Part shown: in pieces, positions 43,787-53,264 of the stretch
Numbering within the stretch: the first letter of the stretch is position 1
Layout: each line of letters starts with the position of its first letter
Assembly: GCA_037044955.1 (NCBI GenBank)
Contig: JBAOHX010000008.1
Location: 62,001 to 126,000 of the forward strand
Origin: JAJXWB01 sp037044955
GTDB taxonomy: Bacteria; Pseudomonadota; Alphaproteobacteria; Rhizobiales; Beijerinckiaceae
Length of the DNA stretch: 64,000 bases
Direction of reading: 5' to 3'
Notes under the pieces: generated by a model
Databases searched by the model: none
Seen by the model: only the letters and a program-made list of their open reading frames with translations
What the model was told of the DNA's origin: nothing
Made by a program: the position numbers and the translations under genes

Positions 43787-44304
43787 GCCGCCTCGATCCG
43801 ATAGGGGCCTCCGCCGGTCGAATCGCGCGAGGAATACAGAACGAATCGCTCCGGCCTGAATGTCAGCGGGCGCATGTCGCCCCGCGTCTCGATATAGGCC
43901 CCGACCGCCGCGGCGCTGACGCCGCGCAGGCGCGCCAGCGTCACGTGCGGCGTGAACTTGCGCGCATCGCCCGGCGCGCCGAAGCGGCGCATCATGCGCT
44001 CGTGTTCTGCCTGCAGGGCCATCAACGGCGCGGCGTCGAGCGCGCGGGCGATCAGCGCGCGAGGCCTGTCGGCGCCGAACACTGCAAGGCGCTCCAACGT
44101 AATCTCGAATGGCGACGCGTGGATATCGTCGAGCCGGTCGGCGATTTCGTTGGCGAGTTCGCGTCCGATATCGCCGATGAACCGGAGGGTCAGGTGATAA
44201 TCCTCCGGCTCGATCCAGCGCGCGCCGGACAGGCCGCCGCGCAGCAGGCTCAATTCGGTCCTGGCGCCGGACGGGATTTCGAGCCCGGTGAAGAGACGGG
44301 GCAT
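43744..44304 (-). CDS. thpR: RNA 2',3'-cyclic phosphodiesterase
   Basis: A 186-residue 2H-phosphoesterase, related to LigT/ThpR, that opens 2',3'-cyclic phosphates on RNA. The two active-site motifs are present: HLTL in DYHLTLRFIGDIG and HVTL in FTPHVTLARLRG. It begins MPRLFTGLEIPSGART, the family norm. It is transcribed with the arylesterase gene 13 bases upstream and its 3' end overlaps xerC by 43 bases, so antisense pairing of the two transcripts is unavoidable. Confidence 0.92.
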   Translation of the reverse strand: MPRLFTGLEIPSGARTELSLLRGGLSGARWIEPEDYHLTLRFIGDIGRELANEIADRLDDIHASPFEITLERLAVFGADRPRALIARALDAAPLMALQAEHERMMRRFGAPGDARKFTPHVTLARLRGVSAAAVGAYIETRGDMRPLTFRPERFVLYSSRDSTGGGPYRIEAAYPFAPDRARGWAD

Positions 44305-44317
44305 GTCGGCTCCCCAG

Positions 44318-45037
44318 CTAGTTCGCGATTTTCGCGCGCGCGCCGAATCGCTCGGTCAGCGCCGTTTCGAGGAAGGGCGCGAAGCCCGCGACGATCTTCT
44401 CGACGCCCGCCGTATTCGGATGCATCCCGTCGCGCAGCGTCAACTCCCGATCGCCGGCGACGCCCTCGAGGAAGAACGGATAAAGCGACACGCCGAAGCG
44501 TCTGGCTATATCGGGGTAGATCGCCTGGAATTCATTGGCGTAGGCCTCGCCCCAATTGGCGATGGAGCGCATGCCCGCGAGAACCACCGCGATCTTGCGC
44601 GCCTGCAGCCTCTCGACGATTTCGGCGAGCGCCTTGGCGGCTTCCGCCGGCGGCGCGCCACGCAGCATGTCGTTTGCGCCGAGTTCGACGATGACGAGAT
44701 CGGTATCGGGAGGCACGGACCAATCGAGCCGCGCCAGGCCGCCGACGCTCGTATCGCCGGAAACCCCGGCGTTGGCGATCTCGACCGCAAATCCATCGGC
44801 GCGCAGGCGCTTCTCGAGAACAGCGGGGAAGGCCGCGGTCGCGGGCAATTCGTAGCCCGCCGTCAGGCTGTCGCCGAAGGCGACGATCCTGACGGGTCCC
44901 GATTGCGCGGCCAGGCTCGTCACGCTCGTGGCGACAAGGACGGCGAATTGAAGTAGCAGGCGTGCGACCCCATTTCTCGCTTTCCCGCCCGCTCGACCCA
45001 CCCACCGGACCGATCGACCCGACCAGAACAATGCCAA
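44318..45037 (-). CDS. Arylesterase/lysophospholipase of the SGNH (TesA) family
   Basis: A 239-residue periplasmic GDSL hydrolase. The hydrophobic segment LLLQFAVLVATSVTSLAAQS (about residues 27-46) is the signal peptide, so the true start may be inside the first 20 residues. Block I IVAFGDSLTAGYEL carries the nucleophile Ser, block III has VELGANDMLRG with the oxyanion Asn, and block V RDGMHPNTAG has the catalytic Asp and His. As assigned, its 5' end overlaps the divergent ABC gene by seven bases. This esterase-ABC pairing (tesA-ybbAP) is widely conserved; substrate unknown. Confidence 0.88.
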   Translation of the reverse strand: MALFWSGRSVRWVGRAGGKARNGVARLLLQFAVLVATSVTSLAAQSGPVRIVAFGDSLTAGYELPATAAFPAVLEKRLRADGFAVEIANAGVSGDTSVGGLARLDWSVPPDTDLVIVELGANDMLRGAPPAEAAKALAEIVERLQARKIAVVLAGMRSIANWGEAYANEFQAIYPDIARRFGVSLYPFFLEGVAGDRELTLRDGMHPNTAGVEKIVAGFAPFLETALTERFGARAKIAN

Positions 45038-45766
45038 ATCCGTCCCTCCCGGCAGGCGCCGACGAAACTTCGGCGATCGCGCTCAAATCGTTGCGCCTCA
45101 GCCTCGGATCAGGCCCGACGCGGGTCGAAGTCCTCAAAGGCATAACCCTCAACTTCCGGCGTGGGAAGGCGACGGCGATCGTCGGCCCGTCGGGTTGCGG
45201 GAAGTCGACGCTGCTCATGACGCTGGCGGGACTCGAGCGTCCCGATTCGGGCTCGGTCGAGATCGAGGGGCGCTCGATCACGAACATGGGCGAAGACGAA
45301 CTCGCCGAATTTCGAGGCCAGAAGATCGGCATCGTGTTCCAGTCGTTTCACCTGATGCCGACGATGACCGCGCTCGAAAATGTCGCCGTGCCGCTCGAAC
45401 TCGCCGGCCGCAGCGACGCCTTCTCACGCGCTCGCGACGAACTCGGCGGCCGTGGGCCTTGCCGAGCGCGCGTCGCATTATCCCTCGCAATTGTCGGGCG
45501 GCGAGCAGCAGCGCGTGGCGCTCGCCCGCGCGCTGGTCGGCGACCCGGCAATTCTGCTTGCCGACGAGCCGACCGGCAATCTCGACGAGCGCACGGGCGC
45601 AAGCATCATCGATCTGCTGCTCGGCCAGCGCGCGCGGCGCGGGTCGACGCTGGTCATGGTGACGCACGACCTCTCGCTTGCGGCGCGCTGCGACGATCTC
45701 GTGCGCCTGCATTCAGGCGAGGTCGACACGAATTCGGCCACGCGGCCGGAACGCGCGGCTTCATGA
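45031..45766 (+). CDS. LolD/YbbA-type ABC transporter ATPase, frame broken
   Basis: The ATPase of a FtsX-type ABC system. The first frame gives MPNPSLPAGADE, then Walker A GPSGCGKST, Q-loop VFQSFHLMPTM; the second gives the signature LSGGEQQR, Walker B LLADEPTGN and the H-loop THD. The frames meet at about 45440 (GAACTCGGCGG), where a CG restored to TCGCGG makes one protein of 245 residues. Read uncorrected, the first frame falsely fuses into the downstream permease. The stop overlaps the permease start by four bases (ATGA). Confidence 0.87.
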
Positions 45767-48304
45767 AGCTGCTGCCGACGATCTTTTCTTTCGCCCGTCG
45801 CGATCTGCGCGGCGGGTTGAAGGGTTTTCGGATTTTCCTGATCTGCGTCGCGATCGGCGTGGCGGCGGTCACCAGCGTCGCCGCCATCTCGCAATCGCTG
45901 CTCGCGTCCTTCGCGGCGCAGGGGCGCTCGATGCTCGGCGGCGATCTCACGCTTGCGCGCTCGCTGCGCCTTCTTGCGCCCGAGGAACGCGCCTATCTGT
46001 CCTCGCTCGGACAGATATCGGAGATCGCGATATTGCGCGCCATGGCGCGCGCGCCGAACGATCGGGCGGTCATGGTCGACGCCAAGGTCGTCGACGCCGC
46101 CTATCCGCTCGTCGGCGAGGTCGTGCTGGAGCCGGCCGAGCCGCTGGATCGCGCGCTGGCGGCGCGCGATGGCGTATTCGGCGCGGTGGCGGATGCCGCG
46201 TTCATCGAACGCGCGCTTCTCAAGATCGGCGATCGCTTCGAACTCGGCAATGCGCATTTCGTGTTGCGCGGCGAAATCCGCTCGGAGCCGGATCGCATCG
46301 CGACGGGCATCGGCTTCGGCTCGCGCGTGATGATTTCGCGCGATGGGTTCGAGGCGAGCGGCCTCGGCTCGACGGCGTCCTTGACGCGCTGGGTGACGCG
46401 GCTGGCGCTCGCGAAGCCGGAGGCGAGCGACGAGCGCGTCAAGGCGATCGCCGACGACATTCTCAAGCGCTTTCCAACCGCCGGCTGGGACGCGCGGACG
46501 CGCGCCAATGTCTCGCCGCAGCTCACCCGCAATGTCGAGCGCTTCACGCAATACATGGCGCTGATCGGCGTCGTGTCGCTGATCGTCGGCGGCGTCGGCG
46601 TCTCGATCGCGGTCGGCGCTTTCGTCGACCGCAAGCGCGAATCGATCGCGATCCTCAAGGCGGTGGGCGCGTCGGGCGGGGTCGCCTTCGCGCTCGTGCT
46701 GGTCGAGATGATGCTGATCGCTCTTGCCGGCGCATTGATCGGCGCCGCGATCGGCGCCGCGTCGCCCTTTGTCGCCGCGCATTTCGCCGGCCCCGCGCTC
46801 GATCTGCCGTTCGAACCGATCTTTTCGGGTCGCGCCATTGTCGCGGGCGTCGCCATCGGCCTGCTCTCGGCGCTGACCTTCGTCGTCGCGCCCGCCGGCC
46901 GCGCGCACGACACGCCGGTCGCGGTCCTGTTTCGCGCGGCCGCGACGATGGAAAGCGGGCGCCTGCGCAAGCGCTATGTGCTTCGGCGCGCTCGCCGCCT
47001 TCGCGGCGATGATCGGCCTCGTCTACGCCCTGTCCAGCGAGAAGCAGATCGCCCTGATCGCCATCGCCGCCGTCGCTCTTTCGGCCATTGTGCTGCGCGT
47101 CGTCGGATGGGCTGTCGCCCACGGCGCCGCGCTCGGCGCCAATGTCCGCAACCTGCCGGCGCGGCTCGCGCTGGGGAATATCAGGCGGCCGGGCGCGGTC
47201 ACCCGTCCGGTGGTCACGTCGCTCGGCCTCGGCCTGACGCTGCTCGTCGTCATCGTCGCCGTCGACGGCAATGTGCGGCGCCAGCTCAGTTCCGGCGATC
47301 CCGGCCGCACGCCCGACTATTTCTTCGCCGATGTGCAGAGCGCGCAGGCCGACGCCTTCCGCAAGATGCTCACGAGCAGGCGGCCGGACGCGGCGATCGA
47401 ACAGGTGCCGATGCTGCGCGGCCGGATCGTGCGCGTCGGGACGCGCCGCGCGGAGGATGTGAAGGCCGACCAGAACTCGGCCTGGGTGCTCGACGGCGAC
47501 CGCGGCGTCACTTACGCGGCCAGTCCCCCGCCCGGCTCGAAAGTGACAGCCGGCAAATGGTGGCCGGCCGACTACAAGGGGCCGCCGCTCGTCTCGCTCG
47601 ACGGCGACATCGCGCGCGGTCTCGGGCTGTCGCTCGACGACGAGATCGCCGTCAATGTGATGGGCCGCGAGATCGTCGCCAGGATCGTCAATCTGCGCGA
47701 GGTCGACTGGCGCAGCTTCGGCATCAACTTCGTGCTGGTCTTCACGCCCTCCACCTTCGCCGGCGCGCCGCATACGGAATTGATCTCGATGACCGTGCCG
47801 CCGGGAACGTCGGCTGCGTCGGGCTCGCTGGTGAGCGAGATATCGAGGGCCTACCCGACGGTCGTCACGCTCGCCGTGCGCGAAGCGTTGCAGCAGGCGC
47901 TGGCGCTGACCGAAAAGCTCTCGACCGCCATTCGGGCCGCCTCGTCGGTGACGCTCGTGACGGCCCTTCTGACCCTTGGAGGCGCGCTCGCGGCCGGGCA
48001 GCGCGCCCGGCTGTACGACGCCGTGGTGCTGCGCATGCTCGGGGCGACGCGGCGGCGCCTGATCCTCGCCTATCTGCTCGAATTCCTGCTGTTGGGCGCG
48101 GCGACCTCGATCTTCGCCCTGGCGGCGGGCGCGATTGCCGCCCAGCAGATCGTTACGCGCTTGATGAAGCTGGATTTCGTGCTCGACTGGCCGGCGCTGG
48201 CCTCCATTGTCGCCCTTGGCTGCCTGACCACGATCGCGCTCGGCCTTGCCGCCACCTGGCGGCTTCTCGGCGCGAAACCCGCGCGTGTCCTGCGGGAATT
48301 ATGA
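45763..48304 (+). CDS. FtsX-like ABC transporter permease, frame broken
   Basis: A large permease of the YbbP type, partner of the preceding ATPase, with two FtsX domains: transmembrane segments near the N-terminus (RIFLICVAIGVAAVTSVAAI), a long extracytoplasmic domain (LARSLRLLAPEERAYLSSLG onward), helices before 400, and a mirrored second half ending LGLAATWRLLGAKPARVLREL. The frame jumps at about 46980 (GTGCTTCGGCG); one CG restored gives YVLRGALAAF and a protein of 847 residues. The target is unknown; the family is thought to move lipids or hydrophobic compounds. Confidence 0.87.
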
Positions 48305-48338
48305 CGGAAAGTTCATTTACGCCGATCCTCCGCCCTTC

Positions 48339-48367
48339 TTGTCTTTAGCCTGACCGCCGATCATATT
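48339..48367 (+). promoter_or_regulatory. Probable promoter of the Bax-inhibitor gene
   Basis: TTGTCT (48339-48344) and CATATT (48362-48367), 17 bases apart, precede the gene by 67 bases. An AGGAG ribosome-binding site lies at 48421. Found by eye. Confidence 0.5.
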
Positions 48368-48433
48368 CCTGAGATCGCGCGTCCTTGCGCGCGGAAACGA
48401 GCGCGGCCAGAGCGCCGCGAAGGAGAGGGATAG

Positions 48434-49214
48434 ATGTCCGACTATGACCGCAACGCCGGTGTCCAATGGGGCACGAGCGTAGGCCAGGCCGGCGCCCAGC
48501 AGATCGATCAGGGCCTGCGCGCCTACATGCTTGGCGTATACAACTACATGACGCTGGGTCTGGCCGTTACCGGGCTGGTGGCGCTCGCCACGAACATGCT
48601 GGCGGTTTCGGCGACGCCGACGGCCTATAAATTCGGCGGCCAGTATCTGACCAATTTCGGCGCGGCCATGTACGGCAGCCCGCTGAAGTGGGTGGTGATG
48701 CTCGCGCCGCTCGCCTTCATCTTCATCTTCTCGTTCCGGGTCGACCGCATGTCGGCGAACTCGGCGCGCAACATGTTCCTGGCTTTCGCGGCCGTGATGG
48801 GCCTGTCGCTATCGACGGCGCTGCTGGTGTTCACCGGCGCGTCGGTCACGCGCGCCTTCTTCATCACGGCGGCGGCCTTCGGCGGTCTGAGCCTCTACGG
48901 CTACACGACGAAGAAGCGACCTGTCGGCCTTCGGATCGTTCCTGGTGATGGGCCTGATCGGCCTGATCCTGGCGAGCCTCGTGAACGTCTTCGTGCAGAG
49001 CTCGGCGTTCCAGTTCGGCCTGTCGATCCTGTCGGTGCTGATCTTCGCCGGCCTGACGGCGTGGGACACGCAGGCGATCAAGGAGATGTACTACGCCTCG
49101 GACGACTACGAGACGGCGACGAAGAAGTCGGTCAACGGCGCGCTGATGCTGTATCTCGACTTCATCAACATCTTCCAGTCGATCCTGTCGCTGACCGGCA
49201 GCCGCAACGACTGA
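48434..49214 (+). CDS. Bax inhibitor-1 (YccA/YbhL) family protein, frame broken
   Basis: A seven-helix membrane protein of the BI-1/YccA family, Ca2+-leak or proteostasis proteins of the inner membrane. The first frame runs to TTKK at ~48918 after six helices (VTGLVALATNMLAV, WVVMLAPLAFIFIFSF and so on); the second goes on as DLSAFGSFLVMGLIG and ends WDTQAIKEMYYASDDYETAT...SLTGSRND. The join at 48916-48922 (AAGCGACCTG) needs one CG in AAGCGCGACC; the restored length is 260 residues, normal for the family. A strong terminator follows. Confidence 0.88.
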
Positions 49215-49234
49215 TCGCGAACAGTCTGGAATTG

Positions 49235-49264
49235 AAACGCCCCGCTTCGGCGGGGCGTTTTTTT
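49235..49264 (+). terminator. Rho-independent terminator of the Bax-inhibitor gene
   Basis: AAACGCCCCGC and GCGGGGCGTTT form an 11-bp stem with a TTCG-type loop, then T7. It also overlaps the last codons of the convergent DUF2794 gene, ending at 49263. Confidence 0.87.
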
Positions 49265-49691
49265 ATGTCGGGACCAGTCTGATCTTCTTGTCGAGCACGG
49301 CGAGCACGCGCTCGAGTTCGTGCCCGCGCTTCAGGATGAAGCCATCCGCGGAAACGACGGAATAGGCGCCCTGCCGGCGGGCCAGGGTCGGGTTCTTCTC
49401 GATCGTGTAGAGCGGCGTCTCGGAAGCGCGCCGGAATACCGCGAAGACGGCCTTCAGCGGGCTGAAGCCGATGGCGTAGTCCCGCCATTCGCCTTCCGCG
49501 ACGCGACGGCCATAGAGATTGAGGATCAACTGAAGCTCGCGCCGGTCGAACGAAACCTGCTTCGGCGCGGGCGCCTCATGCTGCTGGGAGGGCGCGTCGG
49601 GGTGTCGCCGAAAGGCGACCGACACCACCTCTGCGCTGCGCCGCTCGGGGTCCGCGATCTCCGAATCCGCCATTCGCTGCTCCGCGCCCAT
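49263..49691 (-). CDS. DUF2794 family protein
   Basis: The protein contains the alphaproteobacterial DUF2794 core: FDRRELQLILNLYGR, VAEGEWRDYAIGF, VFRRASETPLYTIEKNPTLA and RRQGAYSVVSADGFILKRGH. Function unknown. I take ATG 49691 (142 residues) or Met121 of the longer frame, 49673; the frame is open to 50033, but the extra 114 residues are basic, not like the family and lie in a likely noncoding region. The 3' end lies within the terminator of the convergent Bax-inhibitor gene. Confidence 0.8.
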   Translation of the reverse strand: MGAEQRMADSEIADPERRSAEVVSVAFRRHPDAPSQQHEAPAPKQVSFDRRELQLILNLYGRRVAEGEWRDYAIGFSPLKAVFAVFRRASETPLYTIEKNPTLARRQGAYSVVSADGFILKRGHELERVLAVLDKKIRLVPT

Positions 49692-49811
49692 GTTGGTACG
49701 AATGTCGGACAACGGCAAGCGTGACGACAAAGGTCGATATTTCATGGTTTTGCCCCATTGCGGCCTTGGGTCAGCCCCAGAGCGGGTGCAGCTTGTCGCC
49801 GTTGCCTCGAT

Positions 49812-49889
49812 GGCCCGATTCGTCGCGCCTCCGGATTTCGTCAGCCCCCCAGCCCCCCGGCGGCATCTGACGGATCGGGCCGTTTTTTT
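49812..49889 (+). ncRNA. Possible small RNA with Rho-independent end (unassigned)
   Basis: The 13-bp stem described for this region closes a loop of 44 bases that can itself pair (CGTCAG/CTGACG), and is followed by T7 (49883-49889). This looks like the 3' end of a short plus-strand transcript, or a stand-alone structured RNA. I cannot match it to 6S, SRP or tmRNA. Support comes only from the fold. Confidence 0.35.
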
Positions 49890-49922
49890 GAGGCGCTGCG
49901 TTGGGTTTTCGCGTTCTGTTCC

Positions 49923-49955
49923 AAGCCGGCTGCGTCGCCCCGCAGCCGGCTTTTT
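49923..49955 (+). terminator. Second terminator-like hairpin upstream of htpG
   Basis: An 11-bp perfect stem, AAGCCGGCTGC (49923-49933) and GCAGCCGGCTT (49942-49952), loop GTCGCCCC, followed by TTTC. It points along the plus strand 76 bases before htpG, with no gene before it. Confidence 0.65.
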
Positions 49956-50031
49956 CATGCGCCGTTGAATTTGTCGGTCCCCTTTCGATATGAGTGGCGC
50001 TTCCATCTCATCTCGATCGAGGACCATTCCC

Positions 50032-51942
50032 ATGAGCGAAACTGCGAATGACGGCGCGGGGGCAGCGGTCGAGCAGCCCTTTCAGGCCGATGTCGCGCGA
50101 CTGCTCGATCTCGTCGTGCATTCCATCTACTCCGATCGCGACATCTTCCTGCGCGAATTGATTTCGAACGCTGCGGACGCCTGCGAGAAGCTGCGGTTTG
50201 AAGCCGCAACCGGGCAAGCGCCCGGCAACGACGCGCCTTTCCGCATTGTCATCGAGGCCGACAAGGCGTCGCAGCGCCTGTGCGTCGAGGACAATGGCGT
50301 CGGCATGAGCCGCGAGGATCTGGAGCAGGCGCTCGGCGTCATCGCGAATTCCGGCACGCGCGCCTTCGTGGAAAAGCTGCAGGGCGCGAGCGAGAAGGGT
50401 CCGGCGGAATCGCTGATCGGACGCTTCGGCATAGGCTTCTATTCGTCTTTCATCGTCGCCGATCACGTGGACGTCTATTCGCGCCGCGCAGGCCAGTCCG
50501 AGGGCTGGAAATGGTCGTCGGACGGCAAGAGCTCCTATACGATCGAGGCTTCGGACGATTGCCCCGCAGTCGGAACGCGCGTTGTTCTGCACCTGAAGAG
50601 CGATGCGCAGGACTATCTCGATCTGTCGGCGCTGCGCCGAATTGTCGGCGAGCATTCGGCCGGTATTCCCGTGCCGATTTCCGTGCGCGAAGCGGGCGGC
50701 GAGGACCAGAAGGCGAGCGAAGGTTCGGCGCTGTGGGCGCGCCCGCGCGCGGAGATCGCGCCCGAGCAATATACGGAATTCTACCGCACGATTGCCGGCC
50801 AGTTCGACGAGCCGGCCCTGACCGTGCACTGGCGTGCTGAGGGCCGTCACGAATTCGACGCGCTCGCCTTCGTTCCGGGCTCGCGCCCGTTCGATCTGTT
50901 CAATCCCGAGCGCAAGGGGCGCTCGCGTCTCTACGTGCGCCGCGTGCTCGTCTCGACCGAGGCCGATCTGCTGCCGCCGTGGCTGCGCTTCGTCACGCTC
51001 GTCGTGGATTCGGCCGACGTGCCGCTGAACGTCTCGCGCGAAATCGTGCAGAAGAGTCCCGTGCTCGGCGCCATTCGCAAGGCCGTTGTCGGCCGCGTCG
51101 TGCAGGAATTGGCGAAGCTCGCCGAAAACGACGCCGCGAAATTCGCGGCGGTCTGGAAAAATTTCGGCGCCGTGCTGAAGGAGGGTCTGTACGAGGACCC
51201 CGAACGCCGCGATGCGCTGTTCGGCATCGCGCGATTTACGACGTCGTCGCATGGCGAGGGCGACCGCACGCTCGCGCAATACGTGGCCGATCTCCGGCCC
51301 AACCAGACCGCGATCTATTACCTGGCGGGAACCGATGCGGCGGCGCTCGCGGCAAGCCCGCATCTCGAAGGCTTTCGCGCACGCGGGATCGAAGTGCTGC
51401 TGCTGTCGGATCCCGTCGACGCCTTCTGGGCGTCGAGCGCGGTCGGCTTCGACGGCAAGCCGTTTCGCTCGGTGACGCAGGGCCAGGCGGACATTTCGCA
51501 GGTCCCGCTTGCCGACGGCGCGGAGGCGCCCGCCAGGCCGGATATCGACGCGCCGACCGCGACTGCGGTGGCGAAGATCAAGGAAGCGCTCGGCGCGCGC
51601 GTTTCCGACGTGCGCATCTCCGAACGCCTGGCGGACAGCCCGGCCTGCCTTGTCGCCAGCGAAATGGCGCCGGACCGGACGCTTGCCAGGATTCTGGCCA
51701 GCGCCGGACGGCTGGACGCCGCGATGCTGCCGGTGCTGGAGATCAATCCCGGCCATCCGCTCGTCAAGGCGTTGCTTGCGCGCGCGAAGTCGGAAGATCG
51801 CGCAGAGTTCGACGAGGCGAGCGGGCTCCTTCTCGATCTCGCGCAGCTCGCGGAGGGCGAAGCGCCGGACAATGGTCCGGAAGTCGCGCGTCGCCTGTCC
51901 AAATGGCTCGCCCGCGCGCTGTCGGGCGATGCTGCGATCTGA
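50032..51942 (+). CDS. htpG: HSP90-family chaperone HtpG
   Basis: HtpG is the bacterial Hsp90, an ATP-driven homodimeric chaperone. The 636-residue protein has the N-terminal GHKL ATPase (FLRELISNAADACEKLRF, VEDNGVGMSREDLEQALG, GRFGIGFYSSFIVADHVDV), the middle domain (GRSRLYVRRVLVSTEADLLP, PLNVSREIVQKSPVL) and the dimerisation domain. I start at ATG 50032 (MSETANDGAG), the shorter of two in-frame starts; the longer (49990) is not preceded by a ribosome site. Its end overlaps prmC by 14 bases. Confidence 0.95.
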   Translation: MSETANDGAGAAVEQPFQADVARLLDLVVHSIYSDRDIFLRELISNAADACEKLRFEAATGQAPGNDAPFRIVIEADKASQRLCVEDNGVGMSREDLEQALGVIANSGTRAFVEKLQGASEKGPAESLIGRFGIGFYSSFIVADHVDVYSRRAGQSEGWKWSSDGKSSYTIEASDDCPAVGTRVVLHLKSDAQDYLDLSALRRIVGEHSAGIPVPISVREAGGEDQKASEGSALWARPRAEIAPEQYTEFYRTIAGQFDEPALTVHWRAEGRHEFDALAFVPGSRPFDLFNPERKGRSRLYVRRVLVSTEADLLPPWLRFVTLVVDSADVPLNVSREIVQKSPVLGAIRKAVVGRVVQELAKLAENDAAKFAAVWKNFGAVLKEGLYEDPERRDALFGIARFTTSSHGEGDRTLAQYVADLRPNQTAIYYLAGTDAAALAASPHLEGFRARGIEVLLLSDPVDAFWASSAVGFDGKPFRSVTQGQADISQVPLADGAEAPARPDIDAPTATAVAKIKEALGARVSDVRISERLADSPACLVASEMAPDRTLARILASAGRLDAAMLPVLEINPGHPLVKALLARAKSEDRAEFDEASGLLLDLAQLAEGEAPDNGPEVARRLSKWLARALSGDAAI

Positions 51943-52822
51943 AGCGGCGCGCCGGCCGGAAGCCGGCCAGTCGCGGAACGCGGCGCTCGCGGCAGGCCGG
52001 GCCTGTCTGCGGGCGGCGGGCATCGAGGCGGCTGACGCGGATGCGCGGCTGCTGTTGGTGGGCGCATGCCGCATCGAATCTCTTGCCCTTGTCACGGGCG
52101 GCGATGTTCCGCTCTCGCAGGCTGAAGCGGAGGAATATCGGGTCTTTCTCGACCGGCGTGTCGCCGGCGAGCCCGCGAGCCGGATTCTCGGCCGGCGCGC
52201 CTTCTGGACCCTCGATCTCGAGGTGCGACCCGGCGTGCTCGATCCGCGCGGCGACAGCGAGGCGCTGGTGCGGCTGGCGCTGCGGGTCGCAAACGCGAAC
52301 GAGGCGCCGCCGCGAAGGATAGTCGATCTGGGCTGCGGCTCCGGCGCGCTGCTCTGCGCATTGCTCAGCGAGTATCGTCGAGGCGTTCGGCGATCGGCGT
52401 CGACCTGTCGCGCCGAAGCCTGCGCCGCGACGCAGGCCAATCTGCGCCGCAACCGGCTTGGGCGAACGGGCCGCCGTCCTGCGAGGCACGCTGGTGCGAG
52501 GCGCTCTCCGGCCGGTTCGATCTCGTCGTTTCCAACCCGCCCTACATTCCCGCGGGCGACATCGCCGGGCTCGAGCCGCGAGGTGCGCGATCATGATCCG
52601 CCGCTGGCGCTCGATGGCGGCGCGGACGGGCTCGACGCCTACAGGGCGCTGTTTGCCGCCGCAGGCCGCATCCTCGCCCCCACAGCGGCGCTGGTGGTCG
52701 AGTTCGGCTTCGGGCAGGCCGCCGACGTCGAGCGGATCGCGCGGGCGGCGGCCTTGCAAAAGATCGACGGCGAACGAGATATAGGAGGGCGGGAGCGGGC
52801 CTCGGCTTTCGCTCTGGCGTGA
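51929..52822 (+). CDS. prmC: Release-factor glutamine methyltransferase, six frame breaks
   Basis: PrmC methylates the GGQ glutamine of release factors. The N-terminal helical domain (VFLDRRVAGEPASRILGRR) and DLGCGSGALLCALLSEY are in one frame. After 52378 the frame shifts at ~52380, 52391, 52412, 52463, 52490 and 52579. Restoring one CG at each yields GVDLS, then FDLVVSNPPYIPAGD with the catalytic NPPY, EVRDHDPPLALDGG and the end, a 301-residue enzyme. Six equal shifts return exactly to the start frame, which is why one frame is open throughout. Pseudogene by literal reading; I think the sequence is at fault. Confidence 0.85.
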   Translation: MLRSEAARRPEAGQSRNAALAAGRACLRAAGIEAADADARLLLVGACRIESLALVTGGDVPLSQAEAEEYRVFLDRRVAGEPASRILGRRAFWTLDLEVRPGVLDPRGDSEALVRLALRVANANEAPPRRIVDLGCGSGALLCALLSEYRRGVRRSASTCRAEACAATQANLRRNRLGRTGRRPARHAGARRSPAGSISSFPTRPTFPRATSPGSSREVRDHDPPLALDGGADGLDAYRALFAAAGRILAPTAALVVEFGFGQAADVERIARAAALQKIDGERDIGGRERASAFALA

Positions 52823-53264
52823 TCGTTTGGCAACATTTCCAACGATTTGCGCGTTTCGGCCGCCAAGGCCTTGGCGAAGGCGCAGAAACCGACTAATAAG
52901 GTTTTGAAGAGATTCTGGCCGGGGAGACGGTCAGAAATTCGGGCAAGACGTTTTGCCATTCCCCCGCGCAGCAGCTTCGCCAGGTCGTTGAAGGCGAGTT
53001 CAGGCTCGAAGCCCGCGCAGGGAGCGCAAGCGCTGTGCGGAGCGCCGGCAGAAGCATTCGAGTAGCCCGACAGCGCCGTTCGCAACGCACGGATCCTAAC
53101 ATTCAGGATTGCTCCTTTTGAGAACATGCCCGCCGCTCCAGAGCCGAGCGGCCCTCTACACCCGATCCGACCGGTCAATCCCCGTCCGCGCCTGCGCGGC
53201 GGAACGTCGTCGGAATTTCACCCGCGCCGAGCAGGGTCGCGGTTAGTTCAAGTCAAGGATCGTC
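52823..53264. other. 442-base region with no recognised gene
   Basis: This stretch lies between prmC and the DUF4167 gene. Plus-strand frame 52847-53065 and a minus-strand frame reaching from 53178 into prmC code for no family I know and have no good ribosome sites, so I leave them out. The promoter and leader of the DUF4167 gene must be here. The composition is slightly less GC-rich than in the coding regions. Confidence 0.5.

Larger units (their letters stand above)
49692..50031. other. Region upstream of htpG without a gene; two hairpins and possible sRNA
   Basis: No convincing protein gene lies between DUF2794 and htpG. The plus strand has two terminator-like hairpins: GGCCCGATTCGTC (49812-49824) with GACGGATCGGGCC (49869-49881), a 13-bp stem with one GU pair, followed by GTTTTTTT; and AAGCCGGCTGC/GCAGCCGGCTT (49923-49952), followed by TTTC. 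Neither follows an obvious plus-strand gene. A TTGAAT box (49965-49970) and CGATAT (49986-49991) could be the htpG promoter. Confidence 0.55.

Noticed and set aside
44962..47100. An apparent fusion of ABC ATPase and permease in a single frame
   Set aside because: After the CG loss at ~45440 the literal frame runs in nonsense through the rest of the ATPase and happens to join the permease frame. The signature and Walker B motifs are in the other frame, so these are two genes overlapping by ATGA.
52847..53065. A 72-residue plus-strand frame after prmC
   Set aside because: No homology recognised, poor ribosome site, arginine/serine/alanine-rich as expected of random high-GC frames.
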